From a bacterium (GTDB lineage: Bacteria; Hinthialibacterota; Hinthialibacteria; OLB16), in NCBI GenBank assembly GCA_022072055.1, contig JAJVIK010000020.1:87323-151322 (forward strand): a stretch of 64,000 nt of DNA, in the 5' to 3' direction. How positions within the stretch are numbered: position 1 is the first letter of the stretch; every line of letters begins with the position of its first letter. The notes under the pieces are model-generated. The model saw only the letters and a list, made by a program, of their open reading frames with translations, made no database searches and was not told the origin of the DNA. Positions 1 to 11,380 of this stretch are shown here, piece by piece. The translations under genes and the position numbers were made by a program.

Positions 1-922
1 CTCCGATGTTGTCTCCGCAGTCCATCAGGCTCACCAGGCCCGGGGTCTCCGCGGCGATCCGGACCGCGGTGGCAGGGTCCGGCAGGCGCGCGTTGAGGGG
101 TTCCCTCCGGTCCCAGGCAAACCGCTCAAGTCGGTCCGCCATCCGGTCCGCGAGAGAGCAGTCGCCGTTGGCCACAACCACGGCGGAGCACCCCATTTCA
201 GGGACATCCGCGTAGATGTAGCCGGGCGCGAATGAAGCGCTCAGAATTCCATCGGCCTCCCCGACACGCGCAACGTCCTCCATCAGTTCCGCCATGGCCC
301 CCGACCCGGTGTATTGCCGAACGATGTGGATCAGCATCGGTGGTTTGCGGAGGGCCTGAACCGGCCTTCCGCCGCAGCGTAAGACCCGGTCGAGAATCCG
401 TGCGCATTCGAGCCCGCGCTCGCGTTGGTCGAGGTGCGGATAGGTCCGGTAGACAACCGTGGCGGTGGCGTTTTCGATCATCCGTTCGGAGATGTTGGCG
501 TGCATGTCCAGGGACAGGATGATCGGCAACTCCGGACCCAGCGCGGCGCGAAGACGCCCGAGCGTCTCGCCGTCCGCGTCCGGGAAGCCTTCCGCCACCA
601 TCGCGCCATGCAGGGCGAGTAGCAGACCGTCGATCCTCCCGGAGCGCGCGACCCCGGAGAGCATGTCTCCAACGATTTCCTCATAAGTGTTTCGGGCGAC
701 CGGCCCGGCGGGGGTGGCCCAAGCAGCCAGGATCGGGACGATCTCGAAGTCATGGTCCCGGCACCCCTGGATGAATCCGCCGAGCTCATGGTGAGCCTCC
801 TCCCAAACCGGGATCAGAGATTGACCACGGTGAAGGCTCGCCTCCTCAAATTGGCGGAGCGTGGTCGCCTCGGAGGAAAAGGTGTTGGACTCATGGAGGA
901 ACCCCGCGATGGCGGCACGCAT
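1..922 (-). CDS. M81 family metallopeptidase (MlrC-like), 3' end cut by window
   Basis: Translating the minus strand from the ATG at 922 gives MRAAIAGFLHESNTFSSEA, the N-terminal signature of the MlrC/M81 family, named after microcystinase C of Sphingomonas. The HESNTF motif (His10-Glu11) and the later LSLDMHANIS segment carry the metal-ligand candidates. About 307 codons are present and the reading frame runs off the left edge, so the C-terminal part is missing. The start lies five bases after the stop of the upstream secreted-protein gene, so the two are probably co-transcribed. Family members are zinc peptidases of mostly unknown substrate, and the actual substrate cannot be read here. In-frame upstream codons (ATA GTC TCC) offer no better start. 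Confidence 0.88.
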   Translation of the reverse strand, partial: MRAAIAGFLHESNTFSSEATTLRQFEEASLHRGQSLIPVWEEAHHELGGFIQGCRDHDFEIVPILAAWATPAGPVARNTYEEIVGDMLSGVARSGRIDGLLLALHGAMVAEGFPDADGETLGRLRAALGPELPIILSLDMHANISERMIENATATVVYRTYPHLDQRERGLECARILDRVLRCGGRPVQALRKPPMLIHIVRQYTGSGAMAELMEDVARVGEADGILSASFAPGYIYADVPEMGCSAVVVANGDCSLADRMADRLERFAWDRREPLNARLPDPATAVRIAAETPGLVSLMDCGDNIG

Positions 923-927
923 GGAGA

Positions 928-3327
928 CTATGGCTCCATCCGAAAGCGAAACCGGTTCTCCGCGCCCCCTGGTTCCAGGGAGTCGAGCCCCACATTCCAG
1001 GTGATTTCCCAGGTCTTGGTTATGGGGTCGAAATCGGTCTGCCAGAAATCGCGGCCATGAACGGCTTGATCGAGACCTTTCCAGACGGCTTCAGACTCCT
1101 GTTCCAGGACCGGTTCGCGATAGGTCGAAAGGCCGCTTAGGGTCACTGGCGCATGCGCAAGCCCCCCTTCAAGGGCAAACTCCGCGCGGTCGCCTTGGGC
1201 GCGAATCCGAATCGGATGCTCGGACTCGAGGTTTCCCACGCTGACCGTGACCCGTGGCGCATTCCCGGCTGCCTCCCGGTGCACCAAGCGCCAGCTGTTC
1301 TCCATCTCCGGGAGGACCTCCTGAAGGCCTCTGTTCGGACCGTAATAATCCTCGGCGAACTGAGGGAGGGTGAGCTGGACAAGGGTGGCTTCGACGAAAT
1401 CCCCGGGAAGCAGGCGGACAAGTCCAGGGGGCGGCGCAAGCTCCACGTTCGCGCTCTTGTAGGAGCCGTTCTCAGTTCCGTACACCGAGACAAATGGGAC
1501 ATGCGATTCCCGCCCGCCGAGTCGCGCGCGCCAGGAACGGATGACAAGGCCCCGGTTGGCCCAGGCGCCGGAGTTCGATTCATCGCGCGAATGACCTTCA
1601 TGGAGTGAAAACCACGGGGCCTGCCCGACACACTCGATGCCGGTCCGGCTGTAGCGCTTCCCTCCCCTTTCCGGCTCCCACTCCTCAATCAGCCCCTTTG
1701 CGTTGCCGCGCGCGATAAGGCCAAAGGTGTGATCGTTGTACCGGTCCGCGCCGAGCTGGAAGAACGCCAGGCGGCTATACTCCGCTTCCTGTCGGACATC
1801 GTAGCGGAGGTGGTAAAGGATCCGGACATAATCATCCGAGCGCATGAGTTGCGCGGTGCAGGACAGGTCGATCTTCTCCTTGGCGGTGGTTCCGGCGTAG
1901 GTCACTTCGGATAGGTTGGGGCCGATCCTCCGATAGGAGGTTTTCATCCGGCTGTTCCACTGTTTCTTCCCCGCCGGGTCGTGGTAGACCAGGAAATCCC
2001 CGCCGCCGACATTGTTGGTCCAAGCCCACTTGCGCGGGAAGTTGTTGTTCATGGACCAGACCATCAGGGGTCGGACATCATCGATCATGGAGCGCTGGAG
2101 ATTGACATCCGGGTCAAAGCAGATCGTTTCGCCCCATGAGCCGAGCGCGGCTTGATCCCAGAGCTGGTTGGTTCCCCAGCCCACCAGGCAGAGTTGCGCG
2201 TGAGACACGGCGGGCAGGCCGCCCCAGTGGCCGTTGACACTCGTATACTCGAACTCCATCGTGGCCTCGGGCGGAATGGTCAGGGATGTGAAACCGTGGT
2301 ACCAGGGGCCTTGGAAGGGGTCTGAGAGCTCTTTGCGATGGTGCCAATTCTTGGAGATCTGAACCGGGATCCCGGTGGGAAAACCATCGTTATCCCGGAT
2401 CATGGCGGAGAGGCCGGTGATTCCCACAACCGTGTCATCCTTGGCGAAAAGCAGGCGGAGAGTTTGAGGACCTTGGGTCGGATTGGCGACCTTCATCCTG
2501 ACCCGCTCGATCCGGTCGTTCTCATGGAAGCCCTCACCTTGGGGATCATTGCGGAGGGCCACCCGATGGGCGCCGAGCGCGGGGTCGTAAGCGACGTTCA
2601 GAGGTTTCTCAAGGGGGAGGAACTGCTTGGCCTCGAGATTCAAAGCGGGTGCGGGACCGCTCCCTCGCGGTCGCGGCTCAGAGACCACGACCCCCGCCAC
2701 ACGCGCCCCATCGCTTTCGGAAGCGACCTCGTGGAGCTCCAGGCCGCTCAATTCGGAGAGCTGAATCTTCAACTCCACCACGCAAGTCTGATCCCTAACC
2801 AAGGGAACGGCATGCAGGAGAAACGTTACGCGGTCCGGCCAGGCGGAGATCTCCAGCGAGGCCGTGGCGGGGAGCGGTGCCTCCTTGGCGGCGAGAGAGC
2901 GGATCACCCGGCGCTGGAACCAATGCCCACTCTCGATGAGCTCGCAGTCCTCCTCTTTGCCGGAAGAGGAGAGCGTGTAGACCTTCCCGTCCAGCTCGAG
3001 CCGGCACTCCAACGATGCCGGCGGAAGGTTCTCGATGAGCTCATTCCCCGCGAGCAGGGATTCTTCTTCGGACATCGGGGACTCGAACGCCCCGAGGCGT
3101 TCGAGCGAGAGCGTGGAGAGGTTGAACAGAAGGCCATAGCGGCTGGTTTGAATGCAAAAGGCCTTTCGTTCCGCGCGCCAGCCATCCGCCCACCACATGA
3201 AGGTGTAGTCGCGGCATCCCTCGAAACACGATCCTGGGAGTGGGGCGGAAAAGGAAACGGCCGCTTGGGAGATAGCGACCACGAGGCAGGTGATCGCCAA
3301 AAGGCGCATCCCCTTTTCAATCGTCAT
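928..3327 (-). CDS. large secreted protein of unknown function
   Basis: 799 residues. Residues 8-28 form a hydrophobic signal peptide (LLAITCLVVAISQAAVSFSA) with an Ala-rich cleavage region and no lipobox, so export to periplasm or beyond is likely. The rest is rich in aromatic residues and beta-strand-like, with no catalytic motif that I recognise. A GHWGG-type loop and a segment containing NNFPRKWAWTNNVGGG stand out but were not assigned. It precedes the M81 peptidase gene by five bases and shares its operon. A TATAGT-like -10 (3335-3340) lies seven bases upstream of the ATG with no Shine-Dalgarno, so a leaderless start is possible; Met7 (3309) is an alternative start. Function unknown. Confidence 0.75.
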   Translation of the reverse strand: MTIEKGMRLLAITCLVVAISQAAVSFSAPLPGSCFEGCRDYTFMWWADGWRAERKAFCIQTSRYGLLFNLSTLSLERLGAFESPMSEEESLLAGNELIENLPPASLECRLELDGKVYTLSSSGKEEDCELIESGHWFQRRVIRSLAAKEAPLPATASLEISAWPDRVTFLLHAVPLVRDQTCVVELKIQLSELSGLELHEVASESDGARVAGVVVSEPRPRGSGPAPALNLEAKQFLPLEKPLNVAYDPALGAHRVALRNDPQGEGFHENDRIERVRMKVANPTQGPQTLRLLFAKDDTVVGITGLSAMIRDNDGFPTGIPVQISKNWHHRKELSDPFQGPWYHGFTSLTIPPEATMEFEYTSVNGHWGGLPAVSHAQLCLVGWGTNQLWDQAALGSWGETICFDPDVNLQRSMIDDVRPLMVWSMNNNFPRKWAWTNNVGGGDFLVYHDPAGKKQWNSRMKTSYRRIGPNLSEVTYAGTTAKEKIDLSCTAQLMRSDDYVRILYHLRYDVRQEAEYSRLAFFQLGADRYNDHTFGLIARGNAKGLIEEWEPERGGKRYSRTGIECVGQAPWFSLHEGHSRDESNSGAWANRGLVIRSWRARLGGRESHVPFVSVYGTENGSYKSANVELAPPPGLVRLLPGDFVEATLVQLTLPQFAEDYYGPNRGLQEVLPEMENSWRLVHREAAGNAPRVTVSVGNLESEHPIRIRAQGDRAEFALEGGLAHAPVTLSGLSTYREPVLEQESEAVWKGLDQAVHGRDFWQTDFDPITKTWEITWNVGLDSLEPGGAENRFRFRMEP

Positions 3328-3413
3328 GGGGCAAACTATAAGTCACGCCTTGCCGCAAGACCAGTTTCCCGACAGGATGAAAACAGGGTTAGGCGAATTG
3401 GAGGGAACACTCA

Positions 3414-4515
3414 GTGTTTGAGGAACAGAAGAACCAGGCCATTGGCCTTCGATCTCGGGTGACCGAACTCGGAGGTCGTCTTTGACGTCGGCGGCAAGGA
3501 AGCCTCGCTGGCCACGCTCGAGCCGGAGCTCGAGAAACCGGACATTTGGAGCAACCCGACGCGCGCTCAGGAGATCGGCAGGAGTGTCAAGCGCCTCCGC
3601 GATGAAATCCGGCGACAGCGGGACTTGGAGCGCCGGGTGGAGGATGCCCTCACCCTGATCGAGCTCTCCGAGGAGGAAGAGGCCGAATCGGAGCTTCCCG
3701 GGATCGCACAGGACTTGGATGAAATCACCCGGCTGGTGGATGACTACGAGTTGGAATGCACCCTTTCCGGCGAGCATGATCCCAAGAACTGTTATGTAAC
3801 CATCCATCCCGGGGCGGGCGGGACCGAGTCCTGCGACTGGGCGGAGATGCTCCTGCGGATGTACACCCGCTTTTTCGAGCGGGAGGGCTATGGCACCGAA
3901 GTGATTGACATTCAGGAGGGGGATGAGGCGGGAATCCGCAACGCCACCTTATGGGTCAAGGGGGATTATGCTTTCGGGCGCCTCAAGGCCGAGCATGGAA
4001 TCCATCGCCTTGTGCGAATCTCCCCGTTCGACTCCCAGAGCCGCCGTCACACCTCCTTCACCTCGGTCTCCGTGGCCCCGGAGATCGACGATGAGCTCGA
4101 GGTGGAGATCGACGAAAAAGACCTGCGGATCGACACCTACCGTTCGAGCGGCGCCGGAGGGCAGCATGTCAACACCACGGACTCGGCGGTGCGGATCACC
4201 CACCTGCCGACCGGGTTGGTGGTGTGCTGCCAGAACGAGCGCTCCCAACACAAGAATCGCGCCACCGCGATGAAAGTGCTCAAGTCGCGGCTCTATGAGC
4301 TCCAACAGAAGGAGCAGGAGGAAAAGCTCGCCGCGGCGACCGATGTGAAGAAGGACATCGCCTGGGGCCATCAGATTCGTTCATATGTGTTCCACCCCTA
4401 CCAGATGGTGAAGGACCTGCGCAGCGGATATGAGACGAGCAACATTCAGGCGGTGATGGATGGGGACCTGGAGCCGTTCATCAAGGCGTATTTGAGGTGG
4501 AAAATCGCGCGGTAG
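3414..4515 (+). CDS. prfB: peptide chain release factor 2 with programmed +1 frameshift
   Basis: RF2 releases the nascent chain at UGA and UAA codons. Translation starts at GTG 3414, eight bases after GGAGGG (3400-3405), reads 23 codons to CTT (3480-3482), meets an in-frame TGA (3483-3485), and continues in the +1 frame with GAC at 3484. The joined product is about 366 residues, normal for the family. The RF2 anticodon-like SPF tripeptide is in [15 protein letters not shown] and the catalytic GGQ loop in [13 protein letters not shown]. An ORF starting at the internal ATG 3625 would lack the first domain, so it is not the real start. The gene is divergent from the secreted-protein gene on the left. 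Confidence 0.96.
3471..3486 (+). promoter_or_regulatory. prfB recoding site (internal SD plus CTT-TGA-C slippery stop)
   Basis: GGAGG at 3471-3475 is followed by TCGT and then CTTTGAC at 3480-3486. This matches the Escherichia coli layout, where an internal Shine-Dalgarno element sits just upstream of CUU UGA C. The stop in the zero frame lets RF2 shortage favour the +1 slip, so the factor controls its own synthesis. This autoregulation is established for the family; here it is inferred from the intact motif. Confidence 0.95.
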
Positions 4516-4993
4516 CGCGGACGAGGAATAACCTGTTCACCCGAGATTGAAGGTGATATGCTTCAGATTGGTGGGGGCTGGTGGGCCATTTCATACACAA
4601 TGTTTTCCGTCATATCCGTAATCCCTCTCCCCCACTGTTTCTTAAAAACCATTCCGAGGCCAGACCCCGCGGCTGAATGGGAGCGTCTCGGTAAGAATTT
4701 TTTTCCGTCTCTTGAGGGCGCGGAGGGGTTTGGTGCGCCCTCCCGTACCAGATCTTAACCTGCTTAGATCAATTGATTTACGTCTGGCGCTTGAAGAATC
4801 GCCGAAGGTTGGCACGAGTCCTGTAAATCGACTTCTGGACCTCTGGACGGGGTTCCGCCCAGGAACGGTTGAATGATTCTCGCCCGACGAGGAAGATGAG
4901 GTTGGGGGGCCAATGAGCGCGGGCGCGGCGTAAGCCGAAGCTCGGCTGGAAACGCTCGTTGCCCCCCGATTTCCGTTTTGCCCTCTTTCTCCC
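4516..4993 (+). other. intergenic region prfB-queA (478 bp), no gene recognised
   Basis: Short ORFs exist on both strands, for example on the minus strand ending near 4764, but none has a recognisable domain, credible ribosome site or coding feel. Two hairpins are visible: GAGGGCGC (4714-4721) with GCGCCCTC (4735-4742), and a larger two-tier structure at 4904-4967 just before queA. A run of seven T lies at 4698-4704. The stretch may be a decayed element, but nothing proves this. Confidence 0.5.
4904..4967 (+). promoter_or_regulatory. two-tier hairpin in the queA leader
   Basis: 4904-4919 (six G, then CCAATGAGCG) pairs almost perfectly with 4953-4967 (CGCTCGTTG then six C), with one bulge and one G-U pair. 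Inside it AGCCGA (4933-4938) pairs with TCGGCT (4942-4947) around a three-base loop. It ends 27 bases before the queA ATG. It lacks the T tract of an intrinsic terminator and does not match the preQ1 riboswitch pattern I know. It could be a leader structure or a copy of a palindromic repeat. Confidence 0.4.
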
Positions 4994-6052
4994 ATGAATC
5001 TCGATGAATTCGATTATCCCCTCCCGCTGGAGCTGATCGCGGACCGTCCGGTCCCGGCTCGGTCCGAATCCCGTCTCCTGGTGGTGTCTCGCGCCACGGC
5101 AACCCTTGAGCACCGGGTTTTCAGGGACCTTCCGGAGATTCTGTATCGAAATGACCTTCTGGTGATCAATCGGTCGAAGGTCATTCCCGCTCGGCTCCTC
5201 GGGACCAAGCGCGGGGGCGGCGCGCGGATCGAAATCCTGCTCCTAGAGAGGAGAAAGGAGCTGCTCTGGGAGTGCATCGCTCAGAGGGCTATCCGCCTCT
5301 CGGCGGGGACCGTGATTGCGTTCTCGGAGAGAGATGTGTGCGTGGTCCGCGAGGCGCTCGGAGAAGGGCGCTTCGTCTTGGAGTTTCAGATCGGGGGGAC
5401 CTGGGAGGAATTCCTCGCCCGCCACGGCTCCACCCCCTTGCCGCCTTATATCCTCAAGAAGCGGGAGACTCTTCCTGAAGCGGAGCGCGCCGCCCTTGAG
5501 AGTCTGGACAAGGAGCGCTATCAGACCCGTTACGCGGTTGAGCCCGGCTCGGCGGCGGCGCCCACGGCCGGACTGCATTTTGACGAGTCGGTTCTTGAAG
5601 CCCTCAAGCGCGGGGGGATCGAGAGCGCCCCGATTGTGTTGCATGTGGGCCTGGACACCTTTTCCCCGGTGACCGTGGAAAGGGTGGAGGACCATGTCAT
5701 GAAGAGCGAGTGGTGTGACATCCCACCGGATTCGTTGAACAGGATTGTGGAGAAACTCGAATCGGGGAGCGGTCGAGTTGTGGCGGTGGGAACCACCGCC
5801 TGCCGGACTCTGGAGAGCTACGCGCGGGCAGGCTGGCCCGAAGGGCCGCTCCGAACCGACTTGTTCCTCAAGCCGGGGGATTCCTTCCAGGCCACCCAGG
5901 CTCTGCTCACCAACTTTCATCTCCCCAAGAGCACGCTGCTGATGCTGGTCTCGGCGTTCATGGGGAACGAGCTGCGGAAGCGGGTGTATGAAGAGGCGAT
6001 TCGAGAAAGATACCGCTTTTACAGCTATGGCGACGCGATGCTGATTCTTTAG
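4994..6052 (+). CDS. queA: S-adenosylmethionine:tRNA ribosyltransferase-isomerase
   Basis: QueA transfers and isomerises the ribosyl part of SAM onto 7-aminomethyl-7-deazaguanine in tRNA, the step that makes epoxyqueuosine. The 352-residue length is standard. Family motifs are clear: the N-terminal FDYPLPLELIADRP, the NRSKVIPARLLG segment, PTAGLHFDESVL near residue 190, and a C-terminal TNFHLPKSTLLMLVSAFMG. The gene stands alone between prfB and the convergent gyrA, so no queuosine operon partner is visible. The ATG at 4994 begins the family-typical N-terminus MNLDEFDY; no strong Shine-Dalgarno precedes it, only a pyrimidine-rich tract. Confidence 0.97.
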   Translation: MNLDEFDYPLPLELIADRPVPARSESRLLVVSRATATLEHRVFRDLPEILYRNDLLVINRSKVIPARLLGTKRGGGARIEILLLERRKELLWECIAQRAIRLSAGTVIAFSERDVCVVREALGEGRFVLEFQIGGTWEEFLARHGSTPLPPYILKKRETLPEAERAALESLDKERYQTRYAVEPGSAAAPTAGLHFDESVLEALKRGGIESAPIVLHVGLDTFSPVTVERVEDHVMKSEWCDIPPDSLNRIVEKLESGSGRVVAVGTTACRTLESYARAGWPEGPLRTDLFLKPGDSFQATQALLTNFHLPKSTLLMLVSAFMGNELRKRVYEEAIRERYRFYSYGDAMLIL

Positions 6053-6065
6053 TTCGACAAGACCG

Positions 6066-6089
6066 AACCGCGACCGTGAGGGAGCGGTT
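6066..6089. repeat. REP-like palindromic intergenic repeat
   Basis: AACCGC (6066-6071) and GCGGTT (6084-6089) flank GACCGTGAGGGA. The element sits between the convergent ends of queA and gyrA. From memory, the same core recurs in intergenic DNA of Planctomycetes and related genomes, where its translation gives false peptides such as PLPHGRGSV. It could also serve as a bidirectional transcription stop. Copy number cannot be judged from one window. Confidence 0.5.
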
Positions 6090-6139
6090 GGGAACGCAAT
6101 AATGCCGCTTGGTCACGCGCGAGGGTCGCGAGCGGGACC

Positions 6140-8611
6140 TTACTCGCTCGGTTCGGTTGTGTCCGGAGCGCCATCGCCCTCCTCGGATTCCTCGACCACC
6201 ATGTTGGTGACCGCGGCCACGCGGTCGCCCTCATCCAGGCGGATCAGCCGCACCCCCTGAGCGTTCCTACCGGTCACCCGGATGTCGGCCACGCTCTGGC
6301 GGATCATGACCCCCGCTTGGGTGATGATCATGATCTCCTCGTCATCCCCCTTCACCTCCACCGCGCCGATCACCTTGCCGTTGCGCTCGGAGGTGATGAT
6401 GTTGATCACCCCCTGGCCGCCGCGGCGGATATGGCGATAGTCGGCGATGGCCGAGCGCTTGCCATACCCGTTCTCGGTGACCGTGAGCAGGAAGGAGTCC
6501 GGATCGGCCATGTCCGCGCTGACCACCTCGTCCCCCTCGCGGAGGGTCGCGGCCTTGACCCCGCGCGCGGTGCGCCCCATCGGGCGCACATCCTCCTCGG
6601 AGAAGCGGACCGCCTTGCCCTCGCGAGTGGCGATCAGGATGTCGTCCTTGCCGGTGGTGTGAAGCACGTTGACCAGCTGATCCTCATCCGGAAGGTCGAT
6701 CGCGATGATCCCGGCCTTGCGCGGGTTCGAGAACGCCGCGAGATCGACCTTTTTGATGATCCCCTTGGCGGTGATCATCACCAGATAGTGCCCCTCGGTG
6801 AACTCATGCACCGGGACAAAGGCGGTGACCTTCTCGTCCGTCTGGATGTCGATGCAGTTGATCACCGGTTTGCCGCGCGAGGTCCTTGTCCCCTCCGGGA
6901 TGGCGTAGCACTTGAGCCAGTAAACCTTGCCCCGGTCCGAGAAGAGCAGGAGGTAGTCATGGGTGGAGGTGACAAAGAGATGTTCGACATAGTCATCCTC
7001 CTTGGTGGTCATCGCGGAGACCCCGCGCCCACCGCGCGACTGGGAGCGGTAGGTGTCGGGCGGGGTGCGCTTGATGTACCCGGCGTGCGAGACCGAGATC
7101 ACCATCTGCTCCTCGGCGATCAGGTCCTCCATGTCGAGGTCGCTGTCGGCGTCGATGATCCGCGTGCGCCGCTCATCGCCATACTTGGCGCGAATCCCGG
7201 CGAGCTCATCCTTCATGATCTGCTTCACCCGGGCCGGGTTGGCGAGGATCTCGCGGTAGTCCTCGATGGCGGCCTGGAGCTCGCGCATCTCCTCTTCGAG
7301 CTGCTCGCGCTCCAGCCCGGTGAGGCGCTGGAGGCGCATGTCGAGAATGGCCTTGGCCTGTACCTCGGTGAAACCGTACTCGCCGATCAATCGCGCCGAG
7401 GCCTCCTCGCCATCGCGCGAGGCGCGGATGGTGGCGATGATCTGATCGATGATGTCGAGAGCCTTGAGAAGGCCCTCGACAATGTGGGCGCGCTTGGTGG
7501 CTTTATCAAGCAGAAAGCGCGTGCGCCGGGTGATGACATCGGTGCGATGGTCGAGGAAGTGCAGGATGAGTTGAGGGAGCGTCAGGTAGACCGGACGATT
7601 CTCCACCAGGGCGAGGAGGATAATCCCGAAGGTGGTCTGCAGGCGCGAATGCTTGTAGAGCTGGTTCATCACCACGTCGCCGTTTTCGCCGCGCTTGAGT
7701 TCGAGAACAATCCGCATTCCCTTGCGGTCGCTCTCATCGCGCACATCCGAAAGCCCCTCGACCTTCTTCTCGCGCACCAGCGCGCCGATTTCCTCGAGGA
7801 GCTTGCCTTTGTTCACCTGATAGGGAATCTCGGTGACAATGATGGCCTCGCGCGCGCCCTTGAGCTCCTCGGTGTGCGAAACCGCGCGCACCACGGCGCG
7901 CCCGCGACCGGTGAGGTAAGCCTCGCGGATGCCCGCGCGCCCCAGGATCGTGCCCCCGGTCGGGAAGTCCGGTCCGGGGATGTAGCGCATGAGCTCCTCG
8001 ACCGAAAGGCTGGGGTTGTCGATCAGCGCGGTGCAGGCATCCACCACCTCGCGCAGGTTGTGAGGCGGAATGTTGGTGGCCATCCCCACCGCGATCCCCG
8101 CCGAACCGTTTACCAGGAGATTGGGAACATGCGCGGGGAGAACGGTCGGTTCGGTCCCTTTCTCATCAAAGGTCGGGACAAAATCGACCGTGTCCTTGTC
8201 GAGGTCATCCAGGAACTCCACCGAAACCGGCGCGAGACGGCACTCGGTGTAACGGTAAGCCGCCGGCGAATCCCCATCGATCGAGCCGAAATTCCCTTGG
8301 CCATCCACCAGGGGATAGCGCAGATTCCACTCCTGGGCCATGCGCACCAGGGCCTCATAGACCGGAAGGTCGCCGTGCGGGTGATAGTTGCCGAGCACCT
8401 CGCCGACCACCTTGGCGCACTTGGAATAGGGTCGAGTGGGTCCCAACCCGGAGGAGTGCATGGCGTAGAGGATCCGCCGGTGGACCGGCTTGAAGCCATC
8501 CCGAACATCGGGCAGGGCGCGCGCCACGATCACGCTCATGGCGTAATCGATGTAGCTGTCCTGCATCTGTTCCTCGATGCCGTGGGGCCTGATGCGTTCT
8601 TCGGGGTTCAT
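6140..8611 (-). CDS. gyrA: DNA gyrase subunit A
   Basis: GyrA cuts and rejoins DNA to introduce negative supercoils together with GyrB. The product from ATG 8611 has 823 residues. The active tyrosine is Tyr121 in AAYRYTE. The C-terminal domain has the GyrA box QSRGGRG, which separates gyrase from topoisomerase IV ParC. An upstream ATG at 8644 would put the start inside gyrB, so [15 protein letters not shown] is preferred; it lies ten bases after the gyrB stop, making a gyrB-gyrA operon. In the quinolone-contact loop [10 protein letters not shown] the residues equivalent to E. coli Ser83 and Asp87 are Leu82 and Glu86. A short acidic tail ends the protein. Confidence 0.97.
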   Translation of the reverse strand: MNPEERIRPHGIEEQMQDSYIDYAMSVIVARALPDVRDGFKPVHRRILYAMHSSGLGPTRPYSKCAKVVGEVLGNYHPHGDLPVYEALVRMAQEWNLRYPLVDGQGNFGSIDGDSPAAYRYTECRLAPVSVEFLDDLDKDTVDFVPTFDEKGTEPTVLPAHVPNLLVNGSAGIAVGMATNIPPHNLREVVDACTALIDNPSLSVEELMRYIPGPDFPTGGTILGRAGIREAYLTGRGRAVVRAVSHTEELKGAREAIIVTEIPYQVNKGKLLEEIGALVREKKVEGLSDVRDESDRKGMRIVLELKRGENGDVVMNQLYKHSRLQTTFGIILLALVENRPVYLTLPQLILHFLDHRTDVITRRTRFLLDKATKRAHIVEGLLKALDIIDQIIATIRASRDGEEASARLIGEYGFTEVQAKAILDMRLQRLTGLEREQLEEEMRELQAAIEDYREILANPARVKQIMKDELAGIRAKYGDERRTRIIDADSDLDMEDLIAEEQMVISVSHAGYIKRTPPDTYRSQSRGGRGVSAMTTKEDDYVEHLFVTSTHDYLLLFSDRGKVYWLKCYAIPEGTRTSRGKPVINCIDIQTDEKVTAFVPVHEFTEGHYLVMITAKGIIKKVDLAAFSNPRKAGIIAIDLPDEDQLVNVLHTTGKDDILIATREGKAVRFSEEDVRPMGRTARGVKAATLREGDEVVSADMADPDSFLLTVTENGYGKRSAIADYRHIRRGGQGVINIITSERNGKVIGAVEVKGDDEEIMIITQAGVMIRQSVADIRVTGRNAQGVRLIRLDEGDRVAAVTNMVVEESEEGDGAPDTTEPSE

Positions 8612-8621
8612 GGGTTGTCTT

Positions 8622-11135
<2,514 letters not shown>

Positions 11136-11173
11136 TCAACCATTCTCAGGGTGACTCGAGAGGATCACGAAGA

Positions 11174-11200
11174 ACCCACGGACTGCTCCCCCTCGTGGGT
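11174..11200 (-). promoter_or_regulatory. hairpin in the gyrB leader
   Basis: ACCCACG (11174-11180) pairs with CGTGGGT (11194-11200) around a 13-base loop, in the likely untranslated leader between the promoter candidate and the TTG start. No T tract follows on the minus strand. Its role, if any, is unknown; gyrase genes are often controlled by supercoiling at the promoter. Confidence 0.35.
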
Positions 11201-11216
11201 CCCTCACTCTCAAATA

Positions 11217-11245
11217 AGGTTAATGCTAACCGCCTGAAAGGTCAA
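11217..11245 (-). promoter_or_regulatory. candidate sigma70-type promoter of gyrBA
   Basis: On the minus strand TTGACC (11245-11240) and TAACCT (11222-11217) are separated by exactly 17 bases. The -35 matches the consensus at five of six positions while the -10 is weaker. It would give a leader of roughly 85 bases before the gyrB TTG. Confidence 0.5.
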
Positions 11246-11380
11246 GGTTTACTGGGAAAATTTCGAGGTTTTTGCCATCTGGAGACCCACTTTAGCCACG
11301 CGACCTAGGGCATTTTCGGCGGCATGGGCTGGACACCTCCGGCAGTTTCGGAAGAATGCCGAAAGGAGGCGAAAAAGCAG

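Noticed and set aside
4698-4742. Intrinsic terminator after prfB
   Set aside because: The T run precedes the hairpin on the plus strand instead of following it, and an A run follows on the minus strand.
4860-4990. preQ1 riboswitch upstream of queA
   Set aside because: The hairpin there lacks the short C-rich loop and A-rich tail of class I and does not fit class II.
4764-5113. Overlapping minus-strand ORFs of about 110 codons near queA
   Set aside because: They cross the queA start, have no recognisable homology and show no Shine-Dalgarno; a degraded element could not be shown.
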